The position numbers were made by a program, and so were the translations under genes. Shown piece by piece: positions 1-7,239 of a stretch of DNA of 20,009 nt. The stretch covers positions 1 to 20,009 of the forward strand of contig JAAZBI010000015.1 of NCBI GenBank assembly GCA_012513875.1, written 5' to 3'. How positions within the stretch are numbered: the stretch's first letter is position 1; each line of letters begins with the position of its first letter. The notes beneath the pieces are model-generated. The model saw nothing but the letters and a program-made list of their open reading frames with translations. It was not told where the DNA came from and ran no database searches. This DNA is from Mollicutes bacterium (GTDB taxonomy: Bacteria; Bacillota_I; Bacilli_A; RF39; UBA660).

Positions 1-1
1 A

Positions 2-187
2 ATGTATGGAGATTTTATTCAAAGTACAATTGATTTTCTATTAATAGCATTATGTATATTCTTTATGATTAAATTAATCAACAAATTTAAAAAACCTGCT
101 AAAAATGTTAAAGAAGAAGTTAACAAATCAGCAACTGAAGAATTATTAGTAGAAATAAGAGATTTATTAAAAAATAAAAAGAAATAA
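2..187 (+). CDS. mscL: Large-conductance mechanosensitive channel MscL, C-terminal part (5' end outside the window)
   Basis: MscL is a homopentameric inner-membrane channel that opens under high membrane tension to release solutes during hypo-osmotic shock. The visible 61 residues match the second half of the protein: the YGDFIQSTIDFLLIA motif leads into transmembrane helix 2 (about residues 5-25), followed by a basic segment at the membrane face and the cytoplasmic bundle helix (ATEELLVEIRDLLK). Full MscL proteins are about 120-150 residues, so roughly half is missing upstream. The Met at base 2 is therefore almost certainly internal and not the true start. The gene ends at a TAA inside a terminator hairpin and is convergent with the minus-strand accessory genes to its right. 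Recognition rests on the highly conserved FIQ..IDFL..A core. Confidence 0.9.
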   Translation: MYGDFIQSTIDFLLIALCIFFMIKLINKFKKPAKNVKEEVNKSATEELLVEIRDLLKNKKK

Positions 188-207
188 AATAATTTATTTC
201 TTTTTTT
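176..207 (+). terminator. Intrinsic terminator of mscL
   Basis: An AAAAAGAAATAAA / TTTATTTCTTTTT inverted repeat (about 176-188 with 193-205, loop ATAA) overlaps the mscL stop codon and runs into a T-rich tract. Confidence 0.7.
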
Positions 208-264
208 AATTTTTTAATTTTTTTTAATTACTATCATTATAGAAAATCACATTATAAAATGAAC

Positions 265-284
265 AAAAGAGCCTAAGCTCTTTT
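265..284. terminator. Bidirectional hairpin between mscL and the minus-strand relics
   Basis: A perfect 8-bp stem, AAAAGAGC / GCTCTTTT, with loop CTAA. It is symmetric and flanked by T-rich DNA on the right, so it could back up the mscL terminator or end minus-strand transcripts. Bases 285-370 hold only AT-rich sequence with nothing recognisable. Confidence 0.5.
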
Positions 285-370
285 ATATTGTTTTTATTTT
301 TAATACTTATTAATTATTATTTTTTTACTTATATTATTTATATTATTAATAATTTTATTTTTTTAATTTT

Positions 371-685
371 TTAAAGCAAATCCTTTTCAAAAATATATTG
401 TACTTGAGAATTTGGAACCTTTTGTTCAATAATTGGAATGTTTAAATCTAAAGCTTTTTTTATATATTTAAATCCATCAAAATTTGGACTGTTTTTGTTT
501 ATATAAGCATTATATAAATTACTTCTTTAACATTTTATTTTAATATCTTTTATACCTTTTTCTTTTAAAAAAATTGCCAATTCAGTAGTCCACATCATTT
601 TTAAACTAAAATCACAACAATCTTTTTTATAATACTTTAAAATATATTTAACACAAGAACTACCACATAATATTGAATTATTCAT
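371..685 (-). pseudogene. C39-like cysteine peptidase domain relic with an in-frame stop
   Basis: Read on the minus strand from ATG at 685, the frame gives MNNSILCGSSCVKYILKYY, which matches the N-terminus of papain-like C39 domains (catalytic Cys in a CGxxC/SL..v..YY context). It continues to residue 52, hits TAA at 527-529, then continues in the same frame for 51 more residues (RSNLYNAYINKN... to ...FEKDLL) to a second TAA at 371. A C39 His/Asp region is not convincingly visible. C39 domains cleave double-glycine leader peptides in bacteriocin exporters, and stand-alone C39-like proteins also exist. The single stop with unchanged frame suggests recent inactivation, a sequencing error or readthrough. 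It lies 6 bases downstream of the helicase relic, and the surrounding genes are also decayed. Confidence 0.55.
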
Positions 686-691
686 AACACT

Positions 692-868
692 TTACTTCTT
701 TCTACGGAATAGTAACTTCTTTTGATTATAAATAGCTAAGCTATGTTGCGCCCTTGTACATACAACATAAAACAAATTTTTATCCTTTTCTTGATAAGAA
801 TATTCTTCATCCGTATATACAAGCATAAATAACACCTTATAAACATCTATATCATATTCATATTGTTA
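692..868 (-). pseudogene. C-terminal relic of a UvrD/HelD-type superfamily 1 helicase
   Basis: The minus-strand frame ending at TAA 692-694 includes NLFYVVCTRAQHSLAIY, the SF1 helicase motif VI region (YVAxTRAxHxL), and ends in a basic tail. The frame is open only back to a TAA at 866-868. Beyond that, short in-frame and out-of-frame pieces up to the metallopeptidase stop look like decayed coding sequence but are not assignable. No Walker motifs or other helicase motifs are present, so at most the last tenth of the gene survives. It sits between the metallopeptidase gene and the C39 relic on the same strand. Assignment rests on one motif, although a highly characteristic one. Confidence 0.55.
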
Positions 869-953
869 CCACATAGCTATAGCAAGTGATTGACACCAAA
901 AATATATTCAGCTGTTTCAGAAGTTAATGAATCAGCTAAAGCAGCAACTTTTT

Positions 954-2960
954 TTAATCATATCCACAAGCTTTCGTATAATAATCAAGAACGTCTTGAT
1001 AAGTTTTTAAATGTGGGTAATTTTCAAGGCGTTTAACACAGGTAAGTTTTACTCCATCTTTTAGAAAAACCTTACCATTCGACTTAAAATCCTTAATTGC
1101 TTTTTCATATTCTTGTTGAGCTGTTTTTTCATCATAAAAATGCACAGAAGTATAAATCCATATGATTTTATTTTCTTCATCAAAAGCAAAAGTAGAAAAT
1201 CCATCCCTAACTTCTTTTTTAGCCTCTAATTCACAATCAATAACAGGATAAATAAATTTCCACGTTGAAGGTTGTGGTTCGTCTCTAGTAATCTCTATTA
1301 GTGAAAGAGAATGTTCACTTGTTGTTGTTAAATAATTATTATAAATGATCAAATAATAATCTTCATAAATATCATAATCATTTGTGTTAAATTCAATTTT
1401 TTCATTACTTGTAACAGAAGAATCAAGAACCAAATACTTATTGTCTTTGACAGCTACTAAAACAGAATCAAAACCATTATTTTTTCTATCTATACCAATC
1501 TTAACAGCTTTATATTGAGGAATACTAATTTTATAATAAGATATTCCCATCTTCTCAACAATAATATCATTTATAGAATTATTGTTCTCAATATTTACAA
1601 TATCTTTAATGTTGTCTACTGATTTCTTTTCATCAGAAACATTAATATTTTTATTTAAATAGTCATTTGTTAAATTTTTTAATGCTATTTGCTTTTGAAG
1701 TTTACTTCTTTCTTCTAATGTAGAATTGGCTTCTAGATATTCTAAAAATTTTTCTTGATACATAGCATCTTTAATTTTGTTTTTTCCATCATTTACATTG
1801 CTAGAATAATTATATAAGTATACAAACATTGCATATGCAACTTTAGATTCACCATACTTTTCAACATATTCTTTTAATAGAGAATTAGAATTATATCTAT
1901 AAACTTGAGCCCATTCGTTTAAAAAACCCTCATTAGTTGTTTTGGTAGTTACCAAAGCACTAGCCCAATTAGCTGTTGAATCGGAATAATATGGATCTTT
2001 ACTTAAAGTACAATTGCTGTGGCCACATAAAATATGTTTTTGATAATGATGAAATAGTTCGTGATTATATAATTGTGCTAATCTTTCATGATCATCAAAT
2101 GATGATGGTTTAATAATTATATAAGGAAACACAATACTTCCATAATCATCCCCACCAAAAATATAGTTAATTATCTCTTTACCTTTTCCATAACCACTAA
2201 CATACTGTGCCAAAGAAGATTCATTATAGTTAACTAAATAAACTTGAGTAGCTGTTTTTAAATAATTAGAATCAATATTAGCATTATTTAAAATTTTTGT
2301 TTGATTTCGATAAGTTTTTCCTTCAGAAAATATTTCTGCTTGAGAACTATAATCATAGCCAAAAAAACTTTCAAACTTTTTTACAGTACTTTCCAATCCG
2401 TCAGCTATCTCTTTAGCTGTTTCAAAGTGTATTCCACTATCTCCAGTTGTCGTATACCAAATAACAAAGTTACCTGAGCTTGATAATATAACTTGATTTA
2501 AGTTGGTTACTTTTTCTGCTTTGGCAGAAACTTTTAACAAAAATAAATCTAACCAAAACGAATCTTGACTAGTCTTTTCATTTTCTTTATCTAATTCAAA
2601 AGTAATATTTTCTAAATTGATTTTTTTAGCAAAAAACTTAATTGTTTCTTGAGACAATTCATCATAATGATTATTAATTAAATATTCAATATCTATTGTT
2701 TCATTAGACAATTCTAAATTTTTATATTCATCTTTTAATAAATCACGATCATATTCAGCATAAAGATTAAACCTAACATATTCATCAACACTAATTTTCC
2801 CCGCATTAAAATCTTGCTGTAATTGACTACTAATATTTATATTACTAATAACCTTTTTTTCTTGTTTATTATTAAATATAAAGTACAAACCTAACCCAAC
2901 TACCAAAATGACAACGATACCAATAACTATATAAATTAATCTTTTAGTACTCTCTTTCAT
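954..2960 (-). CDS. Membrane-anchored HExxH zinc metallopeptidase, family not recognised
   Basis: A 668-residue protein. Residues 8-29 form one uncleaved hydrophobic signal anchor after a basic N-terminus, so the bulk of the protein should lie outside the membrane. Residues 300-304 read HELFH within LYNHELFHHYQKH, the zinc-binding HExxH helix of gluzincin-type peptidases, with His300 and His304 as ligands and Glu301 as general base. About 23 residues downstream lies YSDSTANWAS. Related enzymes usually carry Glu in an E-x-x-A-x-W context there, and here Asp327 occupies the equivalent place. C311 and C317 could form a disulfide. The C-terminal 250 residues are beta-rich with no recognised domain. 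The start is firm: AGGAGG lies 7 bases before ATG and overlaps the stop of the upstream HTH peptide, implying translational coupling. Function is probably cleavage of extracellular or envelope peptides; the substrate is unknown. Confidence 0.7.
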   Translation of the reverse strand: MKESTKRLIYIVIGIVVILVVGLGLYFIFNNKQEKKVISNINISSQLQQDFNAGKISVDEYVRFNLYAEYDRDLLKDEYKNLELSNETIDIEYLINNHYDELSQETIKFFAKKINLENITFELDKENEKTSQDSFWLDLFLLKVSAKAEKVTNLNQVILSSSGNFVIWYTTTGDSGIHFETAKEIADGLESTVKKFESFFGYDYSSQAEIFSEGKTYRNQTKILNNANIDSNYLKTATQVYLVNYNESSLAQYVSGYGKGKEIINYIFGGDDYGSIVFPYIIIKPSSFDDHERLAQLYNHELFHHYQKHILCGHSNCTLSKDPYYSDSTANWASALVTTKTTNEGFLNEWAQVYRYNSNSLLKEYVEKYGESKVAYAMFVYLYNYSSNVNDGKNKIKDAMYQEKFLEYLEANSTLEERSKLQKQIALKNLTNDYLNKNINVSDEKKSVDNIKDIVNIENNNSINDIIVEKMGISYYKISIPQYKAVKIGIDRKNNGFDSVLVAVKDNKYLVLDSSVTSNEKIEFNTNDYDIYEDYYLIIYNNYLTTTSEHSLSLIEITRDEPQPSTWKFIYPVIDCELEAKKEVRDGFSTFAFDEENKIIWIYTSVHFYDEKTAQQEYEKAIKDFKSNGKVFLKDGVKLTCVKRLENYPHLKTYQDVLDYYTKACGYD

Positions 2961-2968
2961 ATTACCTC

Positions 2969-3082
2969 CTAATTACTTACTTTTGATATTGTTTGTCTTG
3001 AAACATTTAATTTGTCGGCAAGTTCTTCTTGTGATAAATTATATTGTTTTCTTAATGAATAAATTTTTTTATTAATTTTCAT
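2969..3082 (-). CDS. Truncated XRE-type helix-turn-helix peptide (37 residues)
   Basis: A short gene on the minus strand from ATG 3082 to TAG 2969. The sequence LRKQYNLSQEELADKLNVS is the canonical N-terminal half of a Cro/C1 helix-turn-helix, followed by RQTISK. Intact family members then read WE.G and continue with two more helices, but this one diverges after SK and stops after VSN. It therefore carries only helices 1-3 and may not fold alone. A GAGGTGAGAG segment precedes ATG. Its TAG lies within the Shine-Dalgarno sequence of the metallopeptidase, so the two are probably co-translated. It could be a relic of a longer regulator, or a micro-ORF kept for coupling. Confidence 0.6.
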   Translation of the reverse strand: MKINKKIYSLRKQYNLSQEELADKLNVSRQTISKVSN

Positions 3083-3200
3083 TTTTCTCTCACCTCACAC
3101 ACCAAATATATCAATTTAGTCGGTTGTGCACTACCAATTAACCTTTGAAATTTGACAACTACACTTAATATTTTACTATGTTAAGTTCATTATAACACAA

Positions 3201-3226
3201 AAAAAGAAAGATTTTTATCTTTCTTT
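3201..3226 (-). terminator. Terminator downstream of the GyrI-domain relic
   Basis: The hairpin AAAGAAAGAT / ATCTTTCTTT (3203-3212 with 3217-3226, loop TTTT) is followed on the minus strand by a run of T (CTTTTTTTGTG). It separates the relic cluster to its right from the HTH/metallopeptidase pair. Confidence 0.7.
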
Positions 3227-3242
3227 AAGTCTTTTATTTATA

Positions 3243-3539
3243 TTACTTTTTCTCTTTTACAGCTACTAATTCAATATATCCTCTTGTACCGATAGGTTCT
3301 AATTGAATACGAGGATTATTATCATCCCACTCATAATTGATTACAGATGGATCATATTTCTTTATAGCATCCCAAATTTGTTCTATAGCAATGCAATAAT
3401 CTTCTTCTTTAAATGGTTCACCTTGAAACATTAAATATTTACATTTAGGTAATTCAATTACATCAAGTCCTTCTAGAATAACTCCATCATAATCTGTTGA
3501 TACTTCTACTGATATCTTGGCACTATTCTTCCATTACTA
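3243..3539 (-). pseudogene. GyrI-like effector-binding domain relic of an AraC-family regulator
   Basis: From an in-frame ATG at 3431 the frame gives 62 residues containing MFQGEPFKEEDYCIAI, NYEWDDNNPRIQLEPIG and RGYIELVAVK. This is the signature C-terminal end of the GyrI-like small-molecule-binding domain found at the C-terminus of many AraC/XylS regulators (FQ.PP/GEP[FY]..ED...A...W and P..QLEP.G..GYIE). Coding similarity continues upstream without a start codon to about 3539 (STDYDGVILEGLDVIELP, also typical of the family). The AraC DNA-binding domain is absent, and the upstream sequence is a different regulator's remains. The 62-residue piece could in principle be expressed from ATG 3431, but no good ribosome binding site is evident. 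I read it as a 3' remnant. Confidence 0.65.
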
Positions 3540-3899
3540 TCCAATATTGGAACAATATTACCATTCTCATCCGTAATTGGAATACGACTTCCATTATTAT
3601 CTAAAACATATTCTCCTATTATCTCTAGCACTTGAAGCTGTTCGAATATATTGATTTTTTTCTAACCATGGTAATTCAGGCATATTTTCAAAAAAGTAAT
3701 CTGTTGATACTTTATAAAATTTAGCTAGATCTCTTATTACGCTTATTGGAGTTCTTCTATCCCCTAATTAATAATGTTTATATGTCGAACAATTAACACC
3801 AACTACACTACAAACTTCTGCCTGAGTAAAATTGGATTTTTTTCTTAGTTCAGCCATATTATTTCCGATAGTTACATCTAATAATTTACGAGTTTCCAT
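3506..3899 (-). pseudogene. XRE-family transcriptional regulator with in-frame stop and frameshift
   Basis: From ATG 3899 (GAGG 7-10 bases upstream) the frame encodes METRKLLDVTIGNNMAELRK and a Cro/C1-type HTH (FTQAEVCSVVGVNCSTYKHY). It then hits TAA at 3768-3770 where the family has Glu (Y..YE.G.R.P), and resumes with LGDRRTPISVIRDLAKFYKV and STDYFF, the rest of the canonical five-helix domain. A frameshift near 3630-3650 moves the open frame to one encoding a tail with two DxxG/N repeats (DNNGSRIPITDENGNIVPIL), which ends at TAG 3506-3508. One nonsense change plus one shift mark it as inactive unless they are sequence errors. It starts 12 bases after the nucleotidyltransferase gene, so the two were an operon, in the style of a toxin-antitoxin or autoregulated pair. 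Confidence 0.7.
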
Positions 3900-3911
3900 A
3901 TAGATACCTCA

Positions 3912-4301
3912 TTATTTTTTTTGTTTTAATTGTTCTTTTACTATTTCATATTTAATTTTATCTTTTTCTCTAGTACTAGTTTTAAGATGGTTATAATATT
4001 TTTCTAAGCTCTCCAAATTATACTGACCTACTTTTTCTATTTTCCAATCTTCTTTTTGATCTAATAAACACTCTACTTTTTCATTTACTATGTACCAACC
4101 ATTTTCTTTTTGCTTTAAATCATAGTTTTCTTTTAACTGCTTCAATCCTTCTTCAGTAACAGCAATATCTAAATCCCCTGCATCAGGAAATAAATCTCTT
4201 AAAACAAGTGCTGAAGATGATAATACCCAAAATTCATTCAAATCAATTTTCAAATTACTCATTAACTCTAATAATTCTTCTTTGTTCATTCTTTGTTCCA
4301 T
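3912..4301 (-). CDS. Small nucleotidyltransferase-fold protein (AbiEii-like, minimal)
   Basis: A 129-residue protein. FWVLSSSALVLRDLF followed by DAGDLDIAV (Asp43 and Asp45) matches the hG[GS]x..D[LI]D[LI] active-site pattern of the polymerase-beta-type nucleotidyltransferase fold, in the arrangement seen in AbiEii/MNT-like proteins. The rest is a short alpha/beta segment and a Lys-rich C-terminal helix. At 129 residues it is far shorter than AbiEii toxins (about 300) and close in size to minimal nucleotidyltransferases. ATG 4301 is preceded by AAGGAGAAGG at good spacing; the second ATG at codon 5 is less well placed. It is followed after 12 bases by the broken XRE regulator. Function is unproven: it could be an NMP-transferring toxin, a resistance-type transferase, or an orphan. 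Confidence 0.55.
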   Translation of the reverse strand: MEQRMNKEELLELMSNLKIDLNEFWVLSSSALVLRDLFPDAGDLDIAVTEEGLKQLKENYDLKQKENGWYIVNEKVECLLDQKEDWKIEKVGQYNLESLEKYYNHLKTSTREKDKIKYEIVKEQLKQKK

Positions 4302-4339
4302 ATAAAATCCTTCTCCTTAATAGTTTAATCACTAATAGC

Positions 4340-4368
4340 ATTATAACACTAAAATTTCCAAATCGGAA
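4340..4368 (-). promoter_or_regulatory. Probable promoter of the nucleotidyltransferase/XRE pair
   Basis: On the minus strand TTCCGA (4363-4368), a 17-base spacer and TATAAT (4340-4345) lie about 40 bases upstream of ATG 4301. The -35 box is weak and overlaps a TTCC-N5-GGAA inverted repeat (AAATTTCCAAATCGGAAC) that could be an operator. Confidence 0.45.
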
Positions 4369-4371
4369 CAT

Positions 4372-5256
4372 TTAAAATTGTGTTTTTTTATCATTATCTA
4401 ATTGATCCTTTATTCTATTCATCTTGACAACTATACTATTCTCATTATCTTTATCTAGTGAATCTTTAATCTCATTAAGCACTTCATTGATTATTACTTT
4501 ATTACTATCATCAATATCATATTCGACTAAAATATTATTCAAATCACTTTCTTTAGCAATCTTATCAGAGAATAATTTACTATCAATTGAAGTTACTGAT
4601 TAGACAGAATTAATTTGATTTTGTAAATTATCATCTAATAATTCATATTTACATTTACACCAAGGGCATATATCTAAATCATTTCTTTTATATATTGCTA
4701 ATCCTTCATACCACCAACTTTTATGATTATTATCATCAATGTTGAATAATTCATCATATCTTTTTGGTAAATTTTCCTTAATAAATGTTTGAGCAAATCT
4801 TTTTTGCGGTTTTGTTTTAATATTGAATATTTTTTCTAAATTTAAAATACTGTTTAAATAAATATTTGCACTAGAAATAATTTTTTGATTATTTTTATTT
4901 ACATCATTTTTTTCATTTATTTTTGTATTTATTTTATCTGTTTTTAAAATTATTTTGCTTTGGTTCTGCCTCAAACCATCATCAGAATAAACGAATGAAT
5001 TTATAAATTTTTCGTCATAAATCAAAAATTTTGAGTTTCCAAATTATTCATATATTTTATTAGATTGTTCATCATTTCGATAATTGAAATTTTTATTTAT
5101 ATTTTCTTTTTGAAATAATTCTTTTATCGTAGATTTCCCTTTTCCATTAGATCCAAATGCAACAATAAAATTTGTTTTTTCATCCTTTATAGAATTCCAA
5201 ATTTCATCTGATACATCTAGTGTTTTTAGACCTTTCTGATTTTTTGCAATATTCAT
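4372..5256 (-). pseudogene. AAA ATPase of RloC/PrrC (AAA_13) type, interrupted by two in-frame stops
   Basis: From ATG 5256 (AAAGGAGG upstream) the frame reads NFIVAFGSNGKGKSTI, a Walker A loop, then hits TAA at 5044-5046. It resumes in the same frame with FLIYDEKFINSFVYSDDGL, the segment that follows Walker A in RloC/PrrC-like anticodon-nuclease ATPases, continues through a Lys/Asn-rich helical region to DICPWCKCKY (a CxxC pair resembling a zinc-hook or knuckle), and meets a second TAA at 4600-4602. A third in-frame stretch (SIDSKLFSDKIAKES...) ends at TAA 4372. Walker B, signature and C-terminal nuclease motifs are missing. The total of about 295 codons is well under half of a full family member, so there is an internal deletion as well. 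Such proteins normally serve in anti-phage defence. Confidence 0.6.
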
Positions 5257-5280
5257 ATTATTTTTCCTCCTTTATCTAAG

Positions 5281-5322
5281 AAAAAAAGTGCTAGAAAAAA
5301 CTCATGAAGTCTTTACTAGCAC
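5281..5322 (-). terminator. Attenuator-like terminator between promoter and AAA ATPase gene
   Basis: On the minus strand GTGCTAG (5316-5322) pairs with CTAGCAC (5288-5294) across a 21-base loop, followed directly by seven T. It lies downstream of a promoter and upstream of the AAA start, so it would end transcription after about 50 bases unless bypassed. Confidence 0.6.
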
Positions 5323-5339
5323 CTTTACTTGATAATTAA

Positions 5340-5368
5340 ATTATAGAACTATTTGTCGAACTTTGCAA
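5340..5368 (-). promoter_or_regulatory. Sigma-A-type promoter for the AAA ATPase gene
   Basis: On the minus strand TTGCAA (5363-5368), a 17-base spacer and a perfect TATAAT (5340-5345). The expected transcript starts near 5333 and runs into the attenuator hairpin. Confidence 0.6.
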
Positions 5369-5379
5369 CTAAACTTGCT

Positions 5380-5640
5380 CAAAAAAAGAAATCGCAACCT
5401 TTTTGCAACCTTTTACTATTTTTATCATTAATAATTCCTTTAAATACAACAAAAATGGAGCCTTTTGGCTCCTTCAGGGGGTACCGTATTTTGACTTTAC
5501 GGAATACCCACGACTCGTTAATTCCCTTTATTACTCGTTATTTGCACAACTCAAGCACACTCGGGACAACTTGGGATTTCAGTTTTTTTGTATGTAAAAT
5601 CGTATGTAATTTTAACAAGTTTATTACATAATAAATACAT
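5380..5640 (-). other. Non-coding block A: CCCCCTGAAG-hairpin motif
   Basis: No convincing gene is present. Read on the minus strand it contains a tandem ACATACGATTTTACATACA repeat, a stem CCGTA/TACGG extended by GGGTA/TACCC (5479-5509), the string CCCCCTGAA (5473-5481), a terminator-like hairpin GGAGCC-AAAA-GGCTCC followed by ATTTTT (5451-5472), and a tandem GGTTGCAAAAAGGTTGC (about 5394-5412). The same order of elements recurs at 14749-14841. It could be a small RNA 3' end or the end of an integrated element. Confidence 0.45.
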
Positions 5641-5642
5641 AA

Positions 5643-5969
5643 TTAATCATTAACTTCTTTAAATTCTTTGTCGCTTCTTTCTAATTTTGTTCCAGCTGGT
5701 TTCATTAAATAAGGAATTACATCCTGATCATAATTGCAGATTGTGTTTAATTCGTATATTTCAAAATTATTAGGATTGTCTATATATTGCTCATCTTCAT
5801 CTCCAGCAAAAAATCTCCATCCAGTATCAAATTCGCTAGTAGGATTTTCTCTGTACATGTATCCTATCTTTTTTTCATCAACAGTTATTCTGTCAGATAC
5901 AATACAGCTAAATCCAAGTTTTATTAGAGACTTTATATCTTCTTTTTTTAATAAAAATTGTTTCTCCAT
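5643..5969 (-). CDS. DUF2185 / Imm33-like protein
   Basis: A 108-residue soluble protein. CIVSDRITVDEKKIGYMYRE, DTGWRFFAGDEDEQYIDNP and LNTICNYDQDVIPYL match the DUF2185 domain throughout (SDri...g..VgYMYRE, SGWRFfaGDEdeeY.dn, ..Nyd..ii..L). This family is now grouped with polymorphic-toxin immunity proteins as Imm33, and many members are also found away from toxins. Length is complete for the family. The start ATG 5969 has AAAGGGGAAAGT upstream, which overlaps the stop of the preceding gene, so the two are one operon. If it is an immunity protein, the 386-residue neighbour would be the first candidate for a partner, but that neighbour shows no known toxin domain. Confidence 0.8.
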   Translation of the reverse strand: MEKQFLLKKEDIKSLIKLGFSCIVSDRITVDEKKIGYMYRENPTSEFDTGWRFFAGDEDEQYIDNPNNFEIYELNTICNYDQDVIPYLMKPAGTKLERSDKEFKEVND

Positions 5970-5980
5970 ACTTTCCCCTT

Positions 5981-7141
5981 TTACATAGACATTCCCATGT
6001 CTTGTTCTTCTTCATCTTCTATACCAATACTAGCTACTGCTTGTTGATTTGCCATCATTTGTTGAACCATATCTTTTTGTGCTAGTAATTGTTTCTTTTT
6101 TGTATCTAATTCAAATGATTTGATTTTTTCTTGCAACATAGACATAGTTTCTTGTTTAATGTGTGGTCTTCTTAATTTTGGTGTTGCCTGTATTGGTTCC
6201 ATAACTTCGGCTTTAGCTCCCGTATCTCGTGCCACTACGTTAGACACAGTATTAGGGTTAATATAAGGTCTATTCATACTTACTCCTCTCATCAATGTAT
6301 TTATTTCTCTTTCTAACATTTCCTGTTGACTAGCCAAATTATTATCTAATGCTTTAAAATCAATATTCTTTAAATCACAATTATATGTTCCTGTTTCTGT
6401 ATATAATCGTAATACACCATCAACTATTTGATATGATATAAGCATTCCCTGTTTTTCGTATTTAAAAGTAGTATTAAGTCTTTTTAAATATAAATTACCA
6501 TCTTCATCAAATAAATAACTATCGCCATTTATATTTAAAGGTATGCAATTCATTCCATTTATTACCCTTCGCTCATTTTTGACCCTAATTAACTGCATTA
6601 TTTTTGATTTCGCATCAGTATTTGTAATTTGATGCTCTGATAAATATAAGTCTACAATACCATCCTGTAGTTTTTCAAATCCATCAAGGTTTGAATACAC
6701 TCGTGATAATGAATAAATTTTAACCATATCATCGGTTAATTCTTCTACACTTTCATAATCTTTAAATAGCAAATGAGTTGTTGCACTAAATATTAAATCG
6801 TCTAATTCTGATTCTTCCATGTCACGCGAAGCTCTAGAAAATTTATGTTTATCCATAATATTTTGTGCGTCTTCAAAAACAAAACTCACAGCCTCATACT
6901 TAGGATCAAGTTGCCTTTGAATAAAAAAATCATAATTATCTACTCCAACAAGTACGTTTACATACTCAATGAGTTCACGAAAGCTTTTATATGAGTCTGG
7001 TTGTATACCCAGCACATCACAAGCTAACATTTCTGTTAGAGGCTCATAAACAGCTGGAGTCATCGTTTGTTCAACTGAGCCTAATTTTTCTTTTTCTTCT
7101 GGTGTTCTCATTGTATTTTTTGTTCCTATTGGTCTTCCCAT
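5981..7141 (-). CDS. Unrecognised 386-residue protein with an AT-hook-like N-terminus
   Basis: I do not recognise a family. The N-terminus MGRPIGTKNTMRTPEEKEKL resembles the R-G-x-K-N start seen in some transposase OrfA and DNA-binding proteins, but no HTH follows. Residues 30-190 are acidic and helical. Residues 195-275 hold a compact beta-rich region (NGDSYLFDEDGNLYLKR). The tail from about 330 is helical and Gln/Met-rich (QQMMANQQ) and ends DMGMSM. There is no signal peptide or membrane segment. ATG 7141 has AAAGGAG at 8-10 bases. Its stop lies in the ribosome binding site of the Imm33-like gene. It begins just past the terminator of the peptide-modification locus, so it is probably transcribed separately; I see no obvious promoter. 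It could be a cargo, effector or phage-derived protein. Confidence 0.6.
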   Translation of the reverse strand: MGRPIGTKNTMRTPEEKEKLGSVEQTMTPAVYEPLTEMLACDVLGIQPDSYKSFRELIEYVNVLVGVDNYDFFIQRQLDPKYEAVSFVFEDAQNIMDKHKFSRASRDMEESELDDLIFSATTHLLFKDYESVEELTDDMVKIYSLSRVYSNLDGFEKLQDGIVDLYLSEHQITNTDAKSKIMQLIRVKNERRVINGMNCIPLNINGDSYLFDEDGNLYLKRLNTTFKYEKQGMLISYQIVDGVLRLYTETGTYNCDLKNIDFKALDNNLASQQEMLEREINTLMRGVSMNRPYINPNTVSNVVARDTGAKAEVMEPIQATPKLRRPHIKQETMSMLQEKIKSFELDTKKKQLLAQKDMVQQMMANQQAVASIGIEDEEEQDMGMSM

Positions 7142-7171
7142 TTTTTCAACTCCTTTATTTTATTGTATCAA

Positions 7172-7207
7172 AAAAGTAGACTGAGCTTTTTTCTCCTGTC
7201 TACTTTT
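7172..7207 (-). terminator. Terminator of the radical SAM peptide locus
   Basis: On the minus strand AAAAGTAGAC pairs with GTCTACTTTT (7198-7207 with 7172-7181) across a 16-base loop, ending in TTTTTTG. It lies 33 bases after the 40-residue peptide gene and closes the transcription unit. Confidence 0.75.
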
Positions 7208-7239
7208 ATCTTATCACTTCACAAATTGTAGCTTTTTTC

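Noticed and set aside
5353..5988. Plus-strand open frames at 5353-5631, 5403-5597 and 5734-5988
   Set aside because: They lack credible ribosome binding sites, and the first two run through hairpins of the non-coding block. The third is the antisense of the Imm33-like gene.
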